Shown here: one piece after another, positions 1 through 11,876 of the stretch
Position numbering within the stretch: position 1 is the first letter of the stretch
Layout: each line of letters starts with the position of its first letter
NCBI GenBank assembly: GCA_947644305.1
Contig: CANRYS010000012.1
Span: 1-64,000, forward strand
Length of the DNA stretch: 64,000 nt
Direction: 5' to 3'
Source: an uncultured Roseburia sp.
GTDB taxonomy: Bacteria; Bacillota; Clostridia; Lachnospirales; Lachnospiraceae
Notes under the pieces: model-generated
The model's input: only the letters and a program-made list of their open reading frames with translations
Databases searched by the model: none
What the model was told of the DNA's origin: nothing
Program-made: the position numbers and the translations under genes

Positions 1-44
1 TTTCTGCTGCGCTGTTTTTGTTCTTTACCGCGTCAGCGAATATT

Positions 45-73
45 ATATTATCAAATGTTTTTGCATTTGTCAA
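45..73 (-). promoter_or_regulatory. strong leftward sigma-70-type promoter leaving the window
   Basis: Read on the minus strand, a perfect TTGACA (68-73) and TAATAT (45-50) are separated by 17 nt. It fires towards position 1 into sequence outside the window. With a second promoter just upstream it forms a tandem pair; such pairs often serve rRNA or tRNA operons, but that target is inference. Confidence 0.6.
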
Positions 74-115
74 CACTTTTTTAAAAGTTTTTTTACTTTT
101 TTTCAAAATAATCTG

Positions 116-143
116 ATTATATTAAAAATTCGCCCTTTTTCAA
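116..143 (-). promoter_or_regulatory. second leftward promoter of a tandem pair
   Basis: On the minus strand, TTGAAA (138-143) and TATAAT (116-121) are separated by 16 nt, upstream of the promoter at 45-73. The region 1-275 holds no recognisable gene. It contains long T and A tracts and these two promoters. Confidence 0.5.
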
Positions 144-275
144 CGGGTTTTCAAGCAAAACATTACTTGTTAAAATCATGATTTTTTCTCTGAGTGACAA
201 AAGTTACTGAAATAAAATTTCTTTTCCTGTATTATTATGATATAAATACATGATATTAATAATTGGAGGTATCTC

Positions 276-476
276 ATGAAAAAGAAAGCTTTTGTTGATC
301 AAAAACTATGTGTAGCCTGTGGTTCTTGTCTCACAGCCTGTAAGGTAGGAGCAGTTAGCATTCCAAAAGGTGTTTGCGCCATCATCGATAGTATGAAATG
401 TATTGGATGCGGAATGTGTGCGAAAAAATGTCCGGCAAGTATTATAATGATAAGTGAGGTGGAATCCGATGAATAA
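276..476 (+). CDS. 2x[4Fe-4S] ferredoxin
   Basis: A 66-residue bacterial-type ferredoxin. Two CxxCxxCxxxC clusters are visible: C12/C15/C18/C22 and C42/C45/C48/C52; the second is followed by the usual proline while the first is followed by lysine. A GGAGG ribosome site lies just upstream of the ATG. It should be a cytoplasmic low-potential electron carrier. Its stop codon overlaps the start of the next gene, an iron-sulfur membrane protein, and CcdA and a thioredoxin follow, so it is probably the electron entry point of a route that delivers reductant across the membrane. That route is inferred from gene order; the ferredoxin identity is clear. Confidence 0.9.
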   Translation: MKKKAFVDQKLCVACGSCLTACKVGAVSIPKGVCAIIDSMKCIGCGMCAKKCPASIIMISEVESDE

Positions 477-1050
477 AAAGAGATGGTATGATTATCTGTG
501 GATTTTCTCTACAATATATCTTATCCTAGGATTTTTTAATATTCTGTTCGCCTGGCTTGGACTGATTTGCTTTTTTACACCGCTTGGGATTTCATTGATT
601 AAGGGAAATAAAGCATACTGCAACAAATATTGTGGAAGAGGTCAGCTCTTTTCCCTTCTTGGAGGAAGATTCGGGCTGTCACGCAAAAAGGATGTGCCAA
701 AATGGATGAAATCTCCATATTTTAGATATGGCTTTTTGATATTTTTCCTAACAATGTTCGGCATAATGATATGGAATACATATCTCGTATTTGCAGGCAC
801 AGAAGACTTAAAACAGGTTGTCACTCTGCTTTGGACTTTTAAAGTACCGTGGCAATGGGCATATCACGGATCGCTTATTTCACCAGGTGTAGCACAGTTT
901 GCTTTCGGATTTTACAGTGTTATGCTAACATCTACTTTGCTCGGTCTTGTTACAATGGTACTCTTCAAACCGCGTTCCTGGTGCGTATACTGTCCTATGG
1001 GAACTATGACGCAAATGATATGTAAAATAAAAGCACATAATAAAGATTAA
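469..1050 (+). CDS. 4Fe-4S binding membrane protein, NapH/NosR-like
   Basis: A 193-residue polytopic membrane protein with about four hydrophobic segments and two short cysteine motifs, CNKYCGRGQ near residue 50 and CVYCPMG near the C-terminus. These resemble the Fe-S ligands of NapH/NosR/RdxA-type proteins. The ATG at 469 is preferred over the in-frame GTG at 454 because GAGGTGG lies at correct spacing before 469; it overlaps the ferredoxin stop. It probably passes electrons from the ferredoxin to the membrane or across it. The family call rests on the cysteine motifs and neighbours; the exact acceptor (CcdA or another partner) is inferred. Confidence 0.7.
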   Translation: MNKKRWYDYLWIFSTIYLILGFFNILFAWLGLICFFTPLGISLIKGNKAYCNKYCGRGQLFSLLGGRFGLSRKKDVPKWMKSPYFRYGFLIFFLTMFGIMIWNTYLVFAGTEDLKQVVTLLWTFKVPWQWAYHGSLISPGVAQFAFGFYSVMLTSTLLGLVTMVLFKPRSWCVYCPMGTMTQMICKIKAHNKD

Positions 1051-1069
1051 AAAATAGGAGGTGTTTCCC

Positions 1070-1732
1070 TTGCAATATATCATTTCTTTTTTAGAAGGAA
1101 TTATCACATTTATCTCCCCTTGTCTCTTACCTATGATTCCAATCTATGTTTCCTATTTCGCAGGTGGAGGTGAGAGAAGCCGAAAAAAGACCTTTCTTGG
1201 TGCATTCGGATTTGTCCTAGGATTTACCGTCATTTTTATGGCGCTCGGTGCATTAGCAGGAACACTTGGCAGTTTCCTAAAACAATATCAAACTGCTGTC
1301 AATATTATTTCTGGTCTTGTAGTAATATTTTTCGGACTTAATTTTCTCGGCGTATTGAAACTGAATCTGTTCAGAGGAATGACAAGGACGGTTCGCACTG
1401 ATAACATGGGATTTTTCTCTTCGATGCTTTTTGGGATGATTTTTTCAATAGGTTGGACCCCCTGTGTAGGAGCTTTTTTAGGCTCTGCTCTTATGCTTGC
1501 TTCTCAGCAGGGACATGTCCTTGAAGGTATATTGATGCTTTTTGCTTATTCCATAGGCTTGGGAATTCCTTTTACTTTAAGCGCTGTGTTGATAGACTAT
1601 TTGAAATCTACATTTGACTTTATAAAGAAACATTATCAAATCATTAATTTGATCAGCGGAATCTTTCTTGTCCTCATTGGTGTGCTGATGGCGACTGGGA
1701 CTTTGGGTTGGCTGCTCGGATTTCTGAGTTAG
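1070..1732 (+). CDS. ccdA: CcdA-type thiol-disulfide transmembrane electron carrier
   Basis: A 220-residue, six-helix CcdA/DsbD-beta family protein. The paired redox cysteines are visible in the hallmark motifs ISPCLLP (Cys18) and GWTPCVG (Cys132). The family moves reducing equivalents from the cytoplasm to extracytoplasmic thioredoxin-fold proteins. TTG at 1070 is chosen over GTG at 1061 because AGGAG at 1056-1060 abuts 1061 and would leave no spacing. It lies between a NapH-like Fe-S protein and a TlpA-like thioredoxin, its expected partner. No c-type cytochrome gene is nearby, so a role in general extracytoplasmic thiol reduction is more likely than cytochrome c maturation. Confidence 0.88.
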   Translation: MQYIISFLEGIITFISPCLLPMIPIYVSYFAGGGERSRKKTFLGAFGFVLGFTVIFMALGALAGTLGSFLKQYQTAVNIISGLVVIFFGLNFLGVLKLNLFRGMTRTVRTDNMGFFSSMLFGMIFSIGWTPCVGAFLGSALMLASQQGHVLEGILMLFAYSIGLGIPFTLSAVLIDYLKSTFDFIKKHYQIINLISGIFLVLIGVLMATGTLGWLLGFLS

Positions 1733-1744
1733 TTAGGAGGCTCT

Positions 1745-2335
1745 ATGAAAAATAAAATAACTTTATTGATTATAATTTTTGTTTTCATTTTACTGATTGG
1801 CGGTTCCTATGTGCTGTACAATTATTTAAGTCCGAATATCTCTTCTGACAAAATAACAACAAATGAAGAGTCTCAAAAAGAAAATCAAACTTCACAACAA
1901 GAAAACGAACCTGCCCCTGACTTTACAGTGTACGACAAAAATAATAAAGAAGTTAATCTTTCAGATTTCCGCGGTAAACCTACGATCGTTAATTTTTGGG
2001 CAAGCTGGTGCGGACCTTGTAAAATGGAGATGCCAGATTTTGAAGAAAAAAACCGTGCACTCGGTGATAAGATTAATTTTTTAATGGTCAATATGACCGA
2101 CGGTTCACGGGAGACAGTTAAAATTGCATCCGATTTTATTAAAAAAGAGGGCTATACTTTTCCTGTATATTACGATATAAAATCAAACGCCGCAATTGCC
2201 TACAGTGTTTATTCATTGCCAACTACTTATTTCATTGATGCAGACGGTTATGTAGTTGCTCAGTCAACAGGTGCAATTGACGGTGAGACATTACAAAAAG
2301 GCATTGATATGATAAAGGAGGAAAGTGGGCTATAG
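1745..2335 (+). CDS. membrane-anchored TlpA/ResA-like thioredoxin
   Basis: A 196-residue protein with an N-terminal membrane anchor (about residues 5-27), a Ser/Gln/Glu-rich spacer to about residue 55, and a thioredoxin-fold redoxin domain. The active site is WCGPC with Cys89 and Cys92, and the cis-proline loop SLPTTYFID is present. It should reduce disulfides or sulfoxides outside the membrane and be re-reduced by the CcdA encoded 12 nt upstream. It is the last gene of the four-gene operon and is followed by a terminator. The physiological substrate is not visible. Confidence 0.88.
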   Translation: MKNKITLLIIIFVFILLIGGSYVLYNYLSPNISSDKITTNEESQKENQTSQQENEPAPDFTVYDKNNKEVNLSDFRGKPTIVNFWASWCGPCKMEMPDFEEKNRALGDKINFLMVNMTDGSRETVKIASDFIKKEGYTFPVYYDIKSNAAIAYSVYSLPTTYFIDADGYVVAQSTGAIDGETLQKGIDMIKEESGL

Positions 2336-2381
2336 ATCTAAAGAATAAGCAATACTCCACAATTTCCTTTCATCCAAAAAG

Positions 2382-2417
2382 ACACGGAAAGCACCATTTT
2401 GGTACTTTCCGTGTTTT
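2382..2417 (+). terminator. rho-independent terminator of the redox operon
   Basis: ACACGGAAAG and CTTTCCGTGT form the stem, with a GGTACC-like inner part, followed by a run of T. It lies 46 nt after the thioredoxin gene. Confidence 0.85.
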
Positions 2418-2432
2418 TAAAGATTTTAGTAA

Positions 2433-2520
2433 CGGAGAAGGAGGGATTTGAACCCTCGCGCCGCGCAAACGACCTACACCCTTAGCAGGGGCGCCTCTTC
2501 AGCCACTTGAGTACTTCTCC
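2433..2520 (-). tRNA. tRNA-Ser(GCT)
   Basis: On the minus strand, an 88-nt tRNA with acceptor stem GGAGAAG/CTTCTCC, anticodon loop CTGCTAA (GCT), a long class II variable arm, and a GGTTCAAAT T-loop. The long variable arm and anticodon identify serine. CCA is not encoded. Its own promoter lies upstream at 2567-2595. Confidence 0.95.
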
Positions 2521-2566
2521 AAATTTCTGAAAATAAGTTTCTCTATTAAATTTCAGTGCATGGATA

Positions 2567-2595
2567 ATTCTAGCAGATTATTAGCTATTTGTCAA
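2567..2595 (-). promoter_or_regulatory. promoter of tRNA-Ser
   Basis: On the minus strand, TTGACA (2590-2595), 17 nt, then TAGAAT (2567-2572). It abuts the stop codon of the fumarase beta subunit and sits about 50 nt before the tRNA. Confidence 0.75.
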
Positions 2596-3147
2596 CTAAA
2601 TATTCTCATATTCTTTCACTGCAGTTTCATATAGATTATTTCCCATGCAATCAATTACTGTGATAACGGGAAGATTTTCCACCTCCAGCCTGCGGATCGC
2701 CTCTGTTCCTAGATCATCATAGGCAATGACTTCACTTTTTTTGATGCATTTTGATAGTAGTGCTCCAGCTCCACCCACAGCAGCAAAATAAACTGCTGTA
2801 TTTTTTTTCATGGATTCAATGACGTCAGTACTTCTTTTTCCCTTTCCAATCATCCCTTTTAATCCAAGATCTAAGAGCGTGGGAGCATATTTATCCATGC
2901 GACTGCTTGTAGTAGGACCGGCAGAACCGATCACCTGTCCTTCTCTGTTTGGCGTCGGACCTAAATAATAAATCACCTGATCTTTTATTTCAAAAGGAAT
3001 TTCTTTTCCCTCCAAAAGCCCCTCTGTCATCCTTTTATGTGCAGCATCCCTTGCAGTATATATTGTGCCAGAGATATATACATAATCTCCTGCCTTTAGA
3101 TCCCTAACCTTCTCATTTGTTAAAGGTGTCTTGATAAACTTATCCAT
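2596..3147 (-). CDS. fumB: fumarate hydratase class I, beta subunit
   Basis: A 183-residue C-terminal-type subunit of the two-subunit [4Fe-4S] fumarase, which interconverts fumarate and malate. Family signatures visible are GTIYTARDAAH, the glycine-rich GSAGPTTSSRMD segment and KGKRS. The start at 3147 is chosen because GGAGGA lies directly upstream; a longer frame to 3174 adds nine residues without support. The alpha subunit lies 2.1 kb away (5276-6118) on the same strand, separated by dus, a small Cys protein and two divergent genes, which is unusual since the pair is normally adjacent. A tartrate dehydratase beta subunit is a related alternative. Confidence 0.88.
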   Translation of the reverse strand: MDKFIKTPLTNEKVRDLKAGDYVYISGTIYTARDAAHKRMTEGLLEGKEIPFEIKDQVIYYLGPTPNREGQVIGSAGPTTSSRMDKYAPTLLDLGLKGMIGKGKRSTDVIESMKKNTAVYFAAVGGAGALLSKCIKKSEVIAYDDLGTEAIRRLEVENLPVITVIDCMGNNLYETAVKEYENI

Positions 3148-3181
3148 ATGTCCTCCATCTCCATGCTTATGCATAGCCCTT

Positions 3182-4120
3182 CTATAGTATTAACCCATAT
3201 CCAGAAAATAATTCTCGGATTATATCATCATATTCTAAAAGCTTTTGTGCCTTTTTTATTCTTTTTTCAATTCCACTATCGTATTGAAAAGAATGGATCA
3301 TGTAACTCCAAAGTTCTTTCATCTTGAATAAAACTGTTTTATCTCCATATAGGTGTTGTTTGTAATTTTCGTAGATCATATTATGAAATTCCAGCAGCTT
3401 TTCCTTTTTCATGACAGTGTCATATTTGATAAAATCAATGAACCCTGGATAACGCAATATTCCTCTCCCAAACATCATGGAATTCAATTCTGGAAATCTG
3501 GATATTAGGGATTGATAGTCTTCTCTTGTAAATATATCTCCGTTATAACATACTTCCGCCCTGCTGTGGTCATATCCTTTTTCAAAAGCAACTAGATTCG
3601 GTTTATTTTTATAATAATCCTCTCTGGTTCTAGGATGAATGATCAACTCGTAAACAGGGAATTCGTTGAATATCTCCAGCAGTTCTTCAAATTCATCTGC
3701 TTCTTTTAAACCGATCCGCGTCTTAATAGAAATCTTACTGTCACAGGAATCATATATTTCACTTAAAAATTCCTTCAATTTATCTTTCTCTCCAAGAAAA
3801 CCGGAACCCTTTTTTTTAGATACGACTGTTCCTACCGGACATCCGAGATTCAGATTAACTTCATAGTATCCTAAATTCTCCAGATATTTAACTGTCTTTA
3901 TAAACAATTCAGATTGATTGGTTAGAATTTGAGGTACTACCTTCATTCCCTGATTATGCTCTGGAAGCACATCGTTTCGCTCTCGTGTGCGGCAGATCTT
4001 CTTCTGATTGGGGGATATAAATGGTGTAAAATATTTATCGATTCCTCTAAAACACGTCTCAAAAGCATTCCGAAACAGATAACCTGTGATTCCTTCCAGT
4101 GGCGCCATATAATAATTCAT
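3182..4120 (-). CDS. dus: tRNA-dihydrouridine synthase
   Basis: A 312-residue FMN-dependent Dus-family TIM barrel that reduces uridines in tRNA D-loops. Seen: the N-terminal MAPLEGIT motif, the catalytic-loop LNLGCPVGTVVSKKKGSG segment with the conserved cysteine near residue 95, the KTRIG motif, and a GRGIL phosphate-binding motif. Length fits the family. It lies between the small Cys-rich gene and the fumarase beta gene on the same strand with short gaps, so it may share their transcript. Which D-loop position it modifies cannot be told. Confidence 0.92.
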   Translation of the reverse strand: MNYYMAPLEGITGYLFRNAFETCFRGIDKYFTPFISPNQKKICRTRERNDVLPEHNQGMKVVPQILTNQSELFIKTVKYLENLGYYEVNLNLGCPVGTVVSKKKGSGFLGEKDKLKEFLSEIYDSCDSKISIKTRIGLKEADEFEELLEIFNEFPVYELIIHPRTREDYYKNKPNLVAFEKGYDHSRAEVCYNGDIFTREDYQSLISRFPELNSMMFGRGILRYPGFIDFIKYDTVMKKEKLLEFHNMIYENYKQHLYGDKTVLFKMKELWSYMIHSFQYDSGIEKRIKKAQKLLEYDDIIRELFSGYGLIL

Positions 4121-4128
4121 AAATTCCT

Positions 4129-4302
4129 CTAATTTTGTTTTCTAACAATCTTATATTCATCATTACTTTGATAATAGGGACAACTTTTATAAGAAGTATT
4201 CATAAAATGATACATCTCATCTTCATCAAGATTTACTTGACATTCTCCATATCCATCACCGTCAATTTGAAAAAAAGAACAAAATTCGCAATTGGTAACC
4301 AT
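4129..4302 (-). CDS. small cysteine-rich protein, possibly DUF6472-type
   Basis: A 57-residue acidic protein with four cysteines (C5, C8, C21, C41), spaced like a small zinc- or iron-binding site. The start at 4302 is supported by GGAGGG just upstream and by a promoter at 4321-4349, which would leave the longer frame to 4341 before the transcript start. It overlaps no other gene and precedes dus on the same strand. Function unknown. Confidence 0.6.
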   Translation of the reverse strand: MVTNCEFCSFFQIDGDGYGECQVNLDEDEMYHFMNTSYKSCPYYQSNDEYKIVRKQN

Positions 4303-4320
4303 GAGCTTCCCTCCTATTCC

Positions 4321-4349
4321 ATTAAAATATTTTTTATCCATTTTGTCAA
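4321..4349 (-). promoter_or_regulatory. promoter of the small Cys protein / dus
   Basis: On the minus strand, TTGACA (4344-4349), 17 nt, then TTTAAT (4321-4326). It is divergent from the promoter at 4384-4412. Confidence 0.6.
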
Positions 4350-4383
4350 CAACTAAATTTTTATACTACTCTTTCTCTATATT

Positions 4384-4412
4384 TTGACAAATAGTTTATA
4401 TTATGCTAAAAT
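4384..4412 (+). promoter_or_regulatory. promoter of the DUF4234/DUF2752 pair
   Basis: TTGACA (4384-4389), 17 nt, then TAAAAT (4407-4412). It leaves a leader of roughly 90 nt before the ATG at 4511. Confidence 0.7.
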
Positions 4413-4510
4413 GAAATAAATAATTTTGTATCAAAAAACAAAACCTTTTTTGAATGTAATTTGCATATACATAAATTACAGAAATATTTAATTTAAGGAG
4501 GAGTCTCAAA

Positions 4511-4852
4511 ATGGTAAAAGAGAAAAATCTTGCACTTTGTATTATTCTTTCTATTGTCACATGTGGTATTTATATGTACTACTGGATTGTTACTCTGACG
4601 GATGATACGAACGCAATCGCAGGAGAGCCGGAAGATACTTCTGGAGTGATCGCATTGGTCCTGACAATCGTGACATGTGGAATCTACGGTTTATATTGGG
4701 CATATAAACGTGGAGAGAAAATTGACAAAGCTCATCAGCTCAACGGCCAAGCAGCTTCCAATGGTGGAGTTCTTTACTTAATTCTCTATATCTTTGGTGG
4801 CATCATTGCTCTCGCTTTGATCCAGAATGAGGTAAATAAATTTGCTCAGTAA
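4511..4852 (+). CDS. DUF4234 family membrane protein
   Basis: A 113-residue protein with about three hydrophobic helices. The motif TCGIYxxYW occurs twice (near residues 19-27 and 57-65), showing an internal duplication typical of DUF4234. AAGGAGGAG precedes the ATG. The next gene, a DUF2752 protein, overlaps its end; these two families often co-occur. No biochemical role is established. Confidence 0.8.
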   Translation: MVKEKNLALCIILSIVTCGIYMYYWIVTLTDDTNAIAGEPEDTSGVIALVLTIVTCGIYGLYWAYKRGEKIDKAHQLNGQAASNGGVLYLILYIFGGIIALALIQNEVNKFAQ

Positions 4853-5201
4853 AAAACTCAAGACCTTGGGCATATTGCTTTTGATCGGTGTTTTTTATGC
4901 AATCATGGTACGGTATACATCTTTTTGTATACCGTGCTTTTTTAACACAATCACTGGCTTAAAATGCCCAAGTTGTGGTGTTACCCACATTTTTCTCCAC
5001 CTGATGAACTTTGATATGCCCGCTGCTTTTCATGCAAACCCTTTTCTTTTTGTCACTGCTCCGATTCTTTTATTGATTTTAGTACTAAATATTTTCTGTA
5101 ATATAAAGATTAGAAAAAGCCCTATTACTAGGGCTTTGACAATTACGTATCTGATCAGTCTTGTGATCTGGGCTGTGGTCAGAAATATCATGCATATTTA
5201 A
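4842..5201 (+). CDS. DUF2752 family membrane protein
   Basis: A 119-residue protein with three predicted helices and the DUF2752 signature GLKCPSCGVTH, plus a CIPC motif shortly before it. It starts with TTG inside the end of the DUF4234 gene, with GAGG upstream, so translation is probably coupled. The cysteines could bind metal. Function unknown. Confidence 0.8.
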   Translation: MLSKKLKTLGILLLIGVFYAIMVRYTSFCIPCFFNTITGLKCPSCGVTHIFLHLMNFDMPAAFHANPFLFVTAPILLLILVLNIFCNIKIRKSPITRALTITYLISLVIWAVVRNIMHI

Positions 5202-5233
5202 ACTTAATCTTTGTGCATGCTTTTTGCATATTT

Positions 5234-5276
5234 CAAGTTGCGAAGCAACTTGCTAATAAGTTCGTTAGAACTTATT
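5234..5276. terminator. double hairpin between convergent DUF2752 and fumarase alpha genes
   Basis: Two adjacent stems: CAAGTTGC/GCAACTTG (5234-5252) and AATAAGTTC/GAACTTATT (5255-5276). The second touches the fumarase stop codon. It is likely a bidirectional terminator. Confidence 0.55.
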
Positions 5277-6118
5277 TATATCACCCGCCTAATATGCCGG
5301 TTTACATGACAACATATATTGATGGCTACCGGCATTCCAGCGATATGAGTTGGATAAGTTTCCACATTGACACCAAGTGCAGTTATTCTTCCTCCCAGAC
5401 CTCCTGGTCCTATACCAAGCCGGTTTATCTTTTCCAGCAACTCTTCCTCTAACTCTTTGACATATGGAATATCCGATGAACGATTCAGATCTCTTGTGAG
5501 AGCTTTCTTGGCAAGAATCGCGCTCTTTTCAAAGGTTCCGCCAATGCCTACGCCTACTACAATTGGCGGGCAGGCATTGGGCCCTGCAAGCTTTACTGTC
5601 TCCAGTATTGCCTCTTTGATTCCCTCGATGCCATCTGCCGGTTTCAGCATATAAAGGCGACTCATATTCTCGCTGCCAAAACCTTTAGGAGCTACTGTGA
5701 TCTCTACCTGATCCCCTGGAACAATCTCATAATGGATTACACCAGGTGTATTATCTCCAGTATTTACTCTGTCTACCGGATCTTTTACCACAGATTTTCT
5801 GAGATATCCATCTTTGTACCCCTGACGAATCCCCTCATTTACTGCATCTTCGATAAACATTCCCTCAAAATGTACATCCTGACCAACTTTGAGAAATACG
5901 ACAGTCATCCCGGTATCCTGACAGATTGGAATATTCGTCTCAACTGCGATATTCATATTCTCTTCCAACTGTCCAAGAATCTGACATCCCAAAGGCGATT
6001 CTTCTTTTTCCTTCCCTGCTAAAATCGCATTTTTTACATCATCAGAAAGCTGTACATTGACCTGCATACACATGTCCCGGATCTGACTTATAATTTCACT
6101 TGTATTAATGATTCTCAT
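5276..6118 (-). CDS. fumA: fumarate hydratase class I, alpha subunit
   Basis: A 280-residue [4Fe-4S] alpha subunit. Conserved cysteine contexts are seen at [15 protein letters not shown] and NICCH, which fit the three cluster ligands. The start at 6118 (MRIINTS) is preferred: a GAGGAGG lies upstream inside the gyrA 3' end, and it overlaps gyrA by 14 nt, suggesting translational coupling. It works with the beta subunit at 2596-3147 in the fumarate-malate step. The linkage to gyrA rather than to its partner subunit is noteworthy. Confidence 0.9.
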   Translation of the reverse strand: MRIINTSEIISQIRDMCMQVNVQLSDDVKNAILAGKEKEESPLGCQILGQLEENMNIAVETNIPICQDTGMTVVFLKVGQDVHFEGMFIEDAVNEGIRQGYKDGYLRKSVVKDPVDRVNTGDNTPGVIHYEIVPGDQVEITVAPKGFGSENMSRLYMLKPADGIEGIKEAILETVKLAGPNACPPIVVGVGIGGTFEKSAILAKKALTRDLNRSSDIPYVKELEEELLEKINRLGIGPGGLGGRITALGVNVETYPTHIAGMPVAINICCHVNRHIRRVI

Positions 6119-8630
6119 CGGTTTGTTCTGATGCCTCCTCTGATTCATTTTCCTCGGCAGATTCTTCCTTGCGTACCTTGGCTATACTTGCCACAACAAT
6201 ATCTTTGGTATGATCAAGATTCATCAGTTTAACGCCTGAAGTAATACGCCCTAATACAGAGATTCCACTTACCTCGATTCGGATAATGATTCCTTCATTG
6301 GTGATAAGCATCACTTCCTGATCTTTGTGTACCGCCTTTGCTCCCACAACATTTCCTGTTTTTTCCGTTATTTTATAACATTTTACACCTTTACCGCCAC
6401 GATGCTGAATTCCAAATTCTTCGATGCTTGTCCGTTTTCCCATACCAAATTCTGAGACAAGAAGGAGTTCCTCTCCCTGCGTGTTGAGCTGCATTCCGAT
6501 CACTTCATCATCAAAGGAGAGATTCATTCCCCGGACTCCCATGGACGTTCTTCCTGTCGGCCGGACATCTGTTTCTTTGAACATAATGCACATACCCTGT
6601 CTGGTTACAAGAAGAATATCTTTGTCATCATCTGTAACTTTAACTTCGATCAAATCATCATCCTCTCTGAGATTGATCGCCTGCAACCCTGTTTTACGAA
6701 TGTTCATGTACTCGGTAATGGATGTCTTTTTCACCAACCCATTTTTTGTCGCCATAAACAGATACGTATCTTCTTTATATTCTCTCAGGGAAATAACTGC
6801 TGTAATTTTCTCTTCCGGCAGAAGCTGAAGCAGATTGACAATGGCAGTTCCCCGACTTGTCCGCCCTGATTCTGGGATCTGGTACGCCTTAATTCGATAT
6901 ACGCGTCCCTTATTTGTAAAGAACATCAGGTAATGGTGAGTTGTCGCCATAAACAGATCTTCAATATAATCTTCTTCAATGGTCTGCATACCTTTTATGC
7001 CTTTGCCGCCACGGTGCTGGCTCTTAAAATTATCTATGGTCATACGCTTGATATATCCCATATGAGTCAATGTGATCACTGTATTTTCTACCGGGATCAG
7101 ATCTTCCATGGATATATCAAATACATCAAATCCAATACCAGTTCTTCTCTCATCACCGTATTTATTAGAAATTAATGTAATCTCTTCTTTTATTACACCA
7201 AGAAGAAGCTTTCGATCTGCAAGGATTGCCTTATATTCACCGATCTTCTTCATCAGTTCTTCAAATTCCTTTTCTAGTTTTTCCCGCTCCAAACCAGTCA
7301 GCGCACGGAGCCGCATATCGACGATCGCCTGAGCCTGGACATCATCTAACCCAAATCTTTCGATCAATCTTTCCTTTGCGATCGGAGTACTCTGGGAACC
7401 ACGAATAATCTTGATCACTTCATCAATGTTATCCAGCGCAATCAGCAGACCCTTTAATATATGTGCCCGCTCTTCTGCTTTGTTCAGATCGTATTGCGTA
7501 CGTCTTGTGACAACCTCTTCTTGATGCTTTAGATAATAGGTCAGCATCTGGAGAAGATTCATTACCATAGGCTGCTTATCCACAAGGGCAAGCATATTTA
7601 CACCAAAGGTATCCTGTAACTGGGTATGTTTATAAAGCTGATTGAGTACCACATTGGGGTTGACATCTTTGCGCAATTCAATACAGATACGCATACCTTC
7701 CCGGTTGGACTCATCTCTCAGCTCAGTAATACCATCCACTTTTTTATCCTTATGAAGTTCAGCAATCTTTTCAATGAGCCTTGCTTTATTGACCATATAA
7801 GGAAGTTCTGTCACAATGATACGATTCTTTCCATTTGCCATAGGCTCGATATTGGTCACTGCTCTCACACGAATCTTTCCCCGTCCTGTGCGGTATGCTT
7901 CCTCGATACCAGAGCGACCAAGTATGGTAGCTCCGGTAGGAAAATCTGGTCCTTTTATTATATCAATCACTTCATCGATCGTGGTTTCTCTGTCTTCTTC
8001 CACGATGTTATCAATGATCTTCACTACACCGCCAATCACTTCCCGAAGGTTGTGGGGAGGAATGTTGGTTGCCATACCAACCGCGATACCAGAAGTACCA
8101 TTCACCAAAAGATTCGGATATCTAGAAGGAAGCACAACAGGCTCTTTTTCTGTCTCATCGAAGTTTGGATCAAAGTCAACGGTGTTTTTGTTGATATCTG
8201 ACAGCATTTCCATGGATATCTTACTTAAACGCGCTTCCGTATAACGCATGGCAGCTGCCCCATCTCCATCCACTGAACCAAAATTACCATGACCATCCAC
8301 CAGTGGATATCTTGTAGACCACTCCTGTGCCATGTTGACAAGTGCCCCATAAATGGAAGAATCACCGTGTGGATGATACTTACCCATTGTATCACCAACG
8401 ATACGGGCACATTTACGATGAGGTTTATCCGGTCCATTGTTCAACTCAATCATCGCATAGAGAATACGACGCTGTACCGGCTTCAAACCATCTCTCACAT
8501 CAGGAAGCGCCCTGGATGCGATAACCGACATGGCATAGTCAATATAGGAATTTTCCATTGTCTTTCTGAGATCTATAGGTTTAATCTCATCCAAAGAATC
8601 AATGTCTTTGTCAAAAATATTTTCATCCAT
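6105..8630 (-). CDS. gyrA: DNA gyrase subunit A
   Basis: An 841-residue type II topoisomerase subunit that breaks and rejoins DNA. The catalytic tyrosine is Tyr130 in [10 protein letters not shown]. The quinolone-determining stretch reads GDSSIYGA, so the serine matching E. coli Ser83 is present (Ser91) but the position matching Asp87 is Gly95. The C-terminal beta-pinwheel carries the GyrA box QHRGGKG, present twice. The C-terminal tail is acidic. It lies 19 nt after gyrB and overlaps fumA. Confidence 0.97.
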   Translation of the reverse strand: MDENIFDKDIDSLDEIKPIDLRKTMENSYIDYAMSVIASRALPDVRDGLKPVQRRILYAMIELNNGPDKPHRKCARIVGDTMGKYHPHGDSSIYGALVNMAQEWSTRYPLVDGHGNFGSVDGDGAAAMRYTEARLSKISMEMLSDINKNTVDFDPNFDETEKEPVVLPSRYPNLLVNGTSGIAVGMATNIPPHNLREVIGGVVKIIDNIVEEDRETTIDEVIDIIKGPDFPTGATILGRSGIEEAYRTGRGKIRVRAVTNIEPMANGKNRIIVTELPYMVNKARLIEKIAELHKDKKVDGITELRDESNREGMRICIELRKDVNPNVVLNQLYKHTQLQDTFGVNMLALVDKQPMVMNLLQMLTYYLKHQEEVVTRRTQYDLNKAEERAHILKGLLIALDNIDEVIKIIRGSQSTPIAKERLIERFGLDDVQAQAIVDMRLRALTGLEREKLEKEFEELMKKIGEYKAILADRKLLLGVIKEEITLISNKYGDERRTGIGFDVFDISMEDLIPVENTVITLTHMGYIKRMTIDNFKSQHRGGKGIKGMQTIEEDYIEDLFMATTHHYLMFFTNKGRVYRIKAYQIPESGRTSRGTAIVNLLQLLPEEKITAVISLREYKEDTYLFMATKNGLVKKTSITEYMNIRKTGLQAINLREDDDLIEVKVTDDDKDILLVTRQGMCIMFKETDVRPTGRTSMGVRGMNLSFDDEVIGMQLNTQGEELLLVSEFGMGKRTSIEEFGIQHRGGKGVKCYKITEKTGNVVGAKAVHKDQEVMLITNEGIIIRIEVSGISVLGRITSGVKLMNLDHTKDIVVASIAKVRKEESAEENESEEASEQTDENH

Positions 8631-8649
8631 GCTCTTCTACATTCCTTTC

Positions 8650-11643
<2,994 letters not shown>

Positions 11644-11647
<4 letters not shown>

Positions 11648-11856
11648 AAACTGCTTACCTTCACCTGTTGTCCTTCTAGACCTATTATATCACCAGGACG
11701 AATTTTTTTTCCCCGGCGCAGTTCTTTCTCTCCATTGACAGTAACAATGCCATCTTCGATCATAAACTTTGCTTCCACTCCAGAACTAGCTAATCCGGCA
11801 AGCTTCAATGCCTGTCCCAGTTTAATAAATTCATCTTTGATAAATATTTCTTCCAT
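11644..11856 (-). CDS. yaaA: S4-domain RNA-binding protein (YaaA/RlbA type)
   Basis: A 70-residue protein that is essentially one S4 domain (LGQALKLAGLASSGVEAK, then VTVNGEKELRRGKKIRPGD). It is conserved between dnaN and recF in many Firmicutes. The start at 11856 is chosen for AAGGAGAG at proper spacing. It is probably involved in ribosome assembly or RNA binding; the exact role is not established. Confidence 0.9.
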
Positions 11857-11876
11857 CACTCTCTCCTTACATCCTG

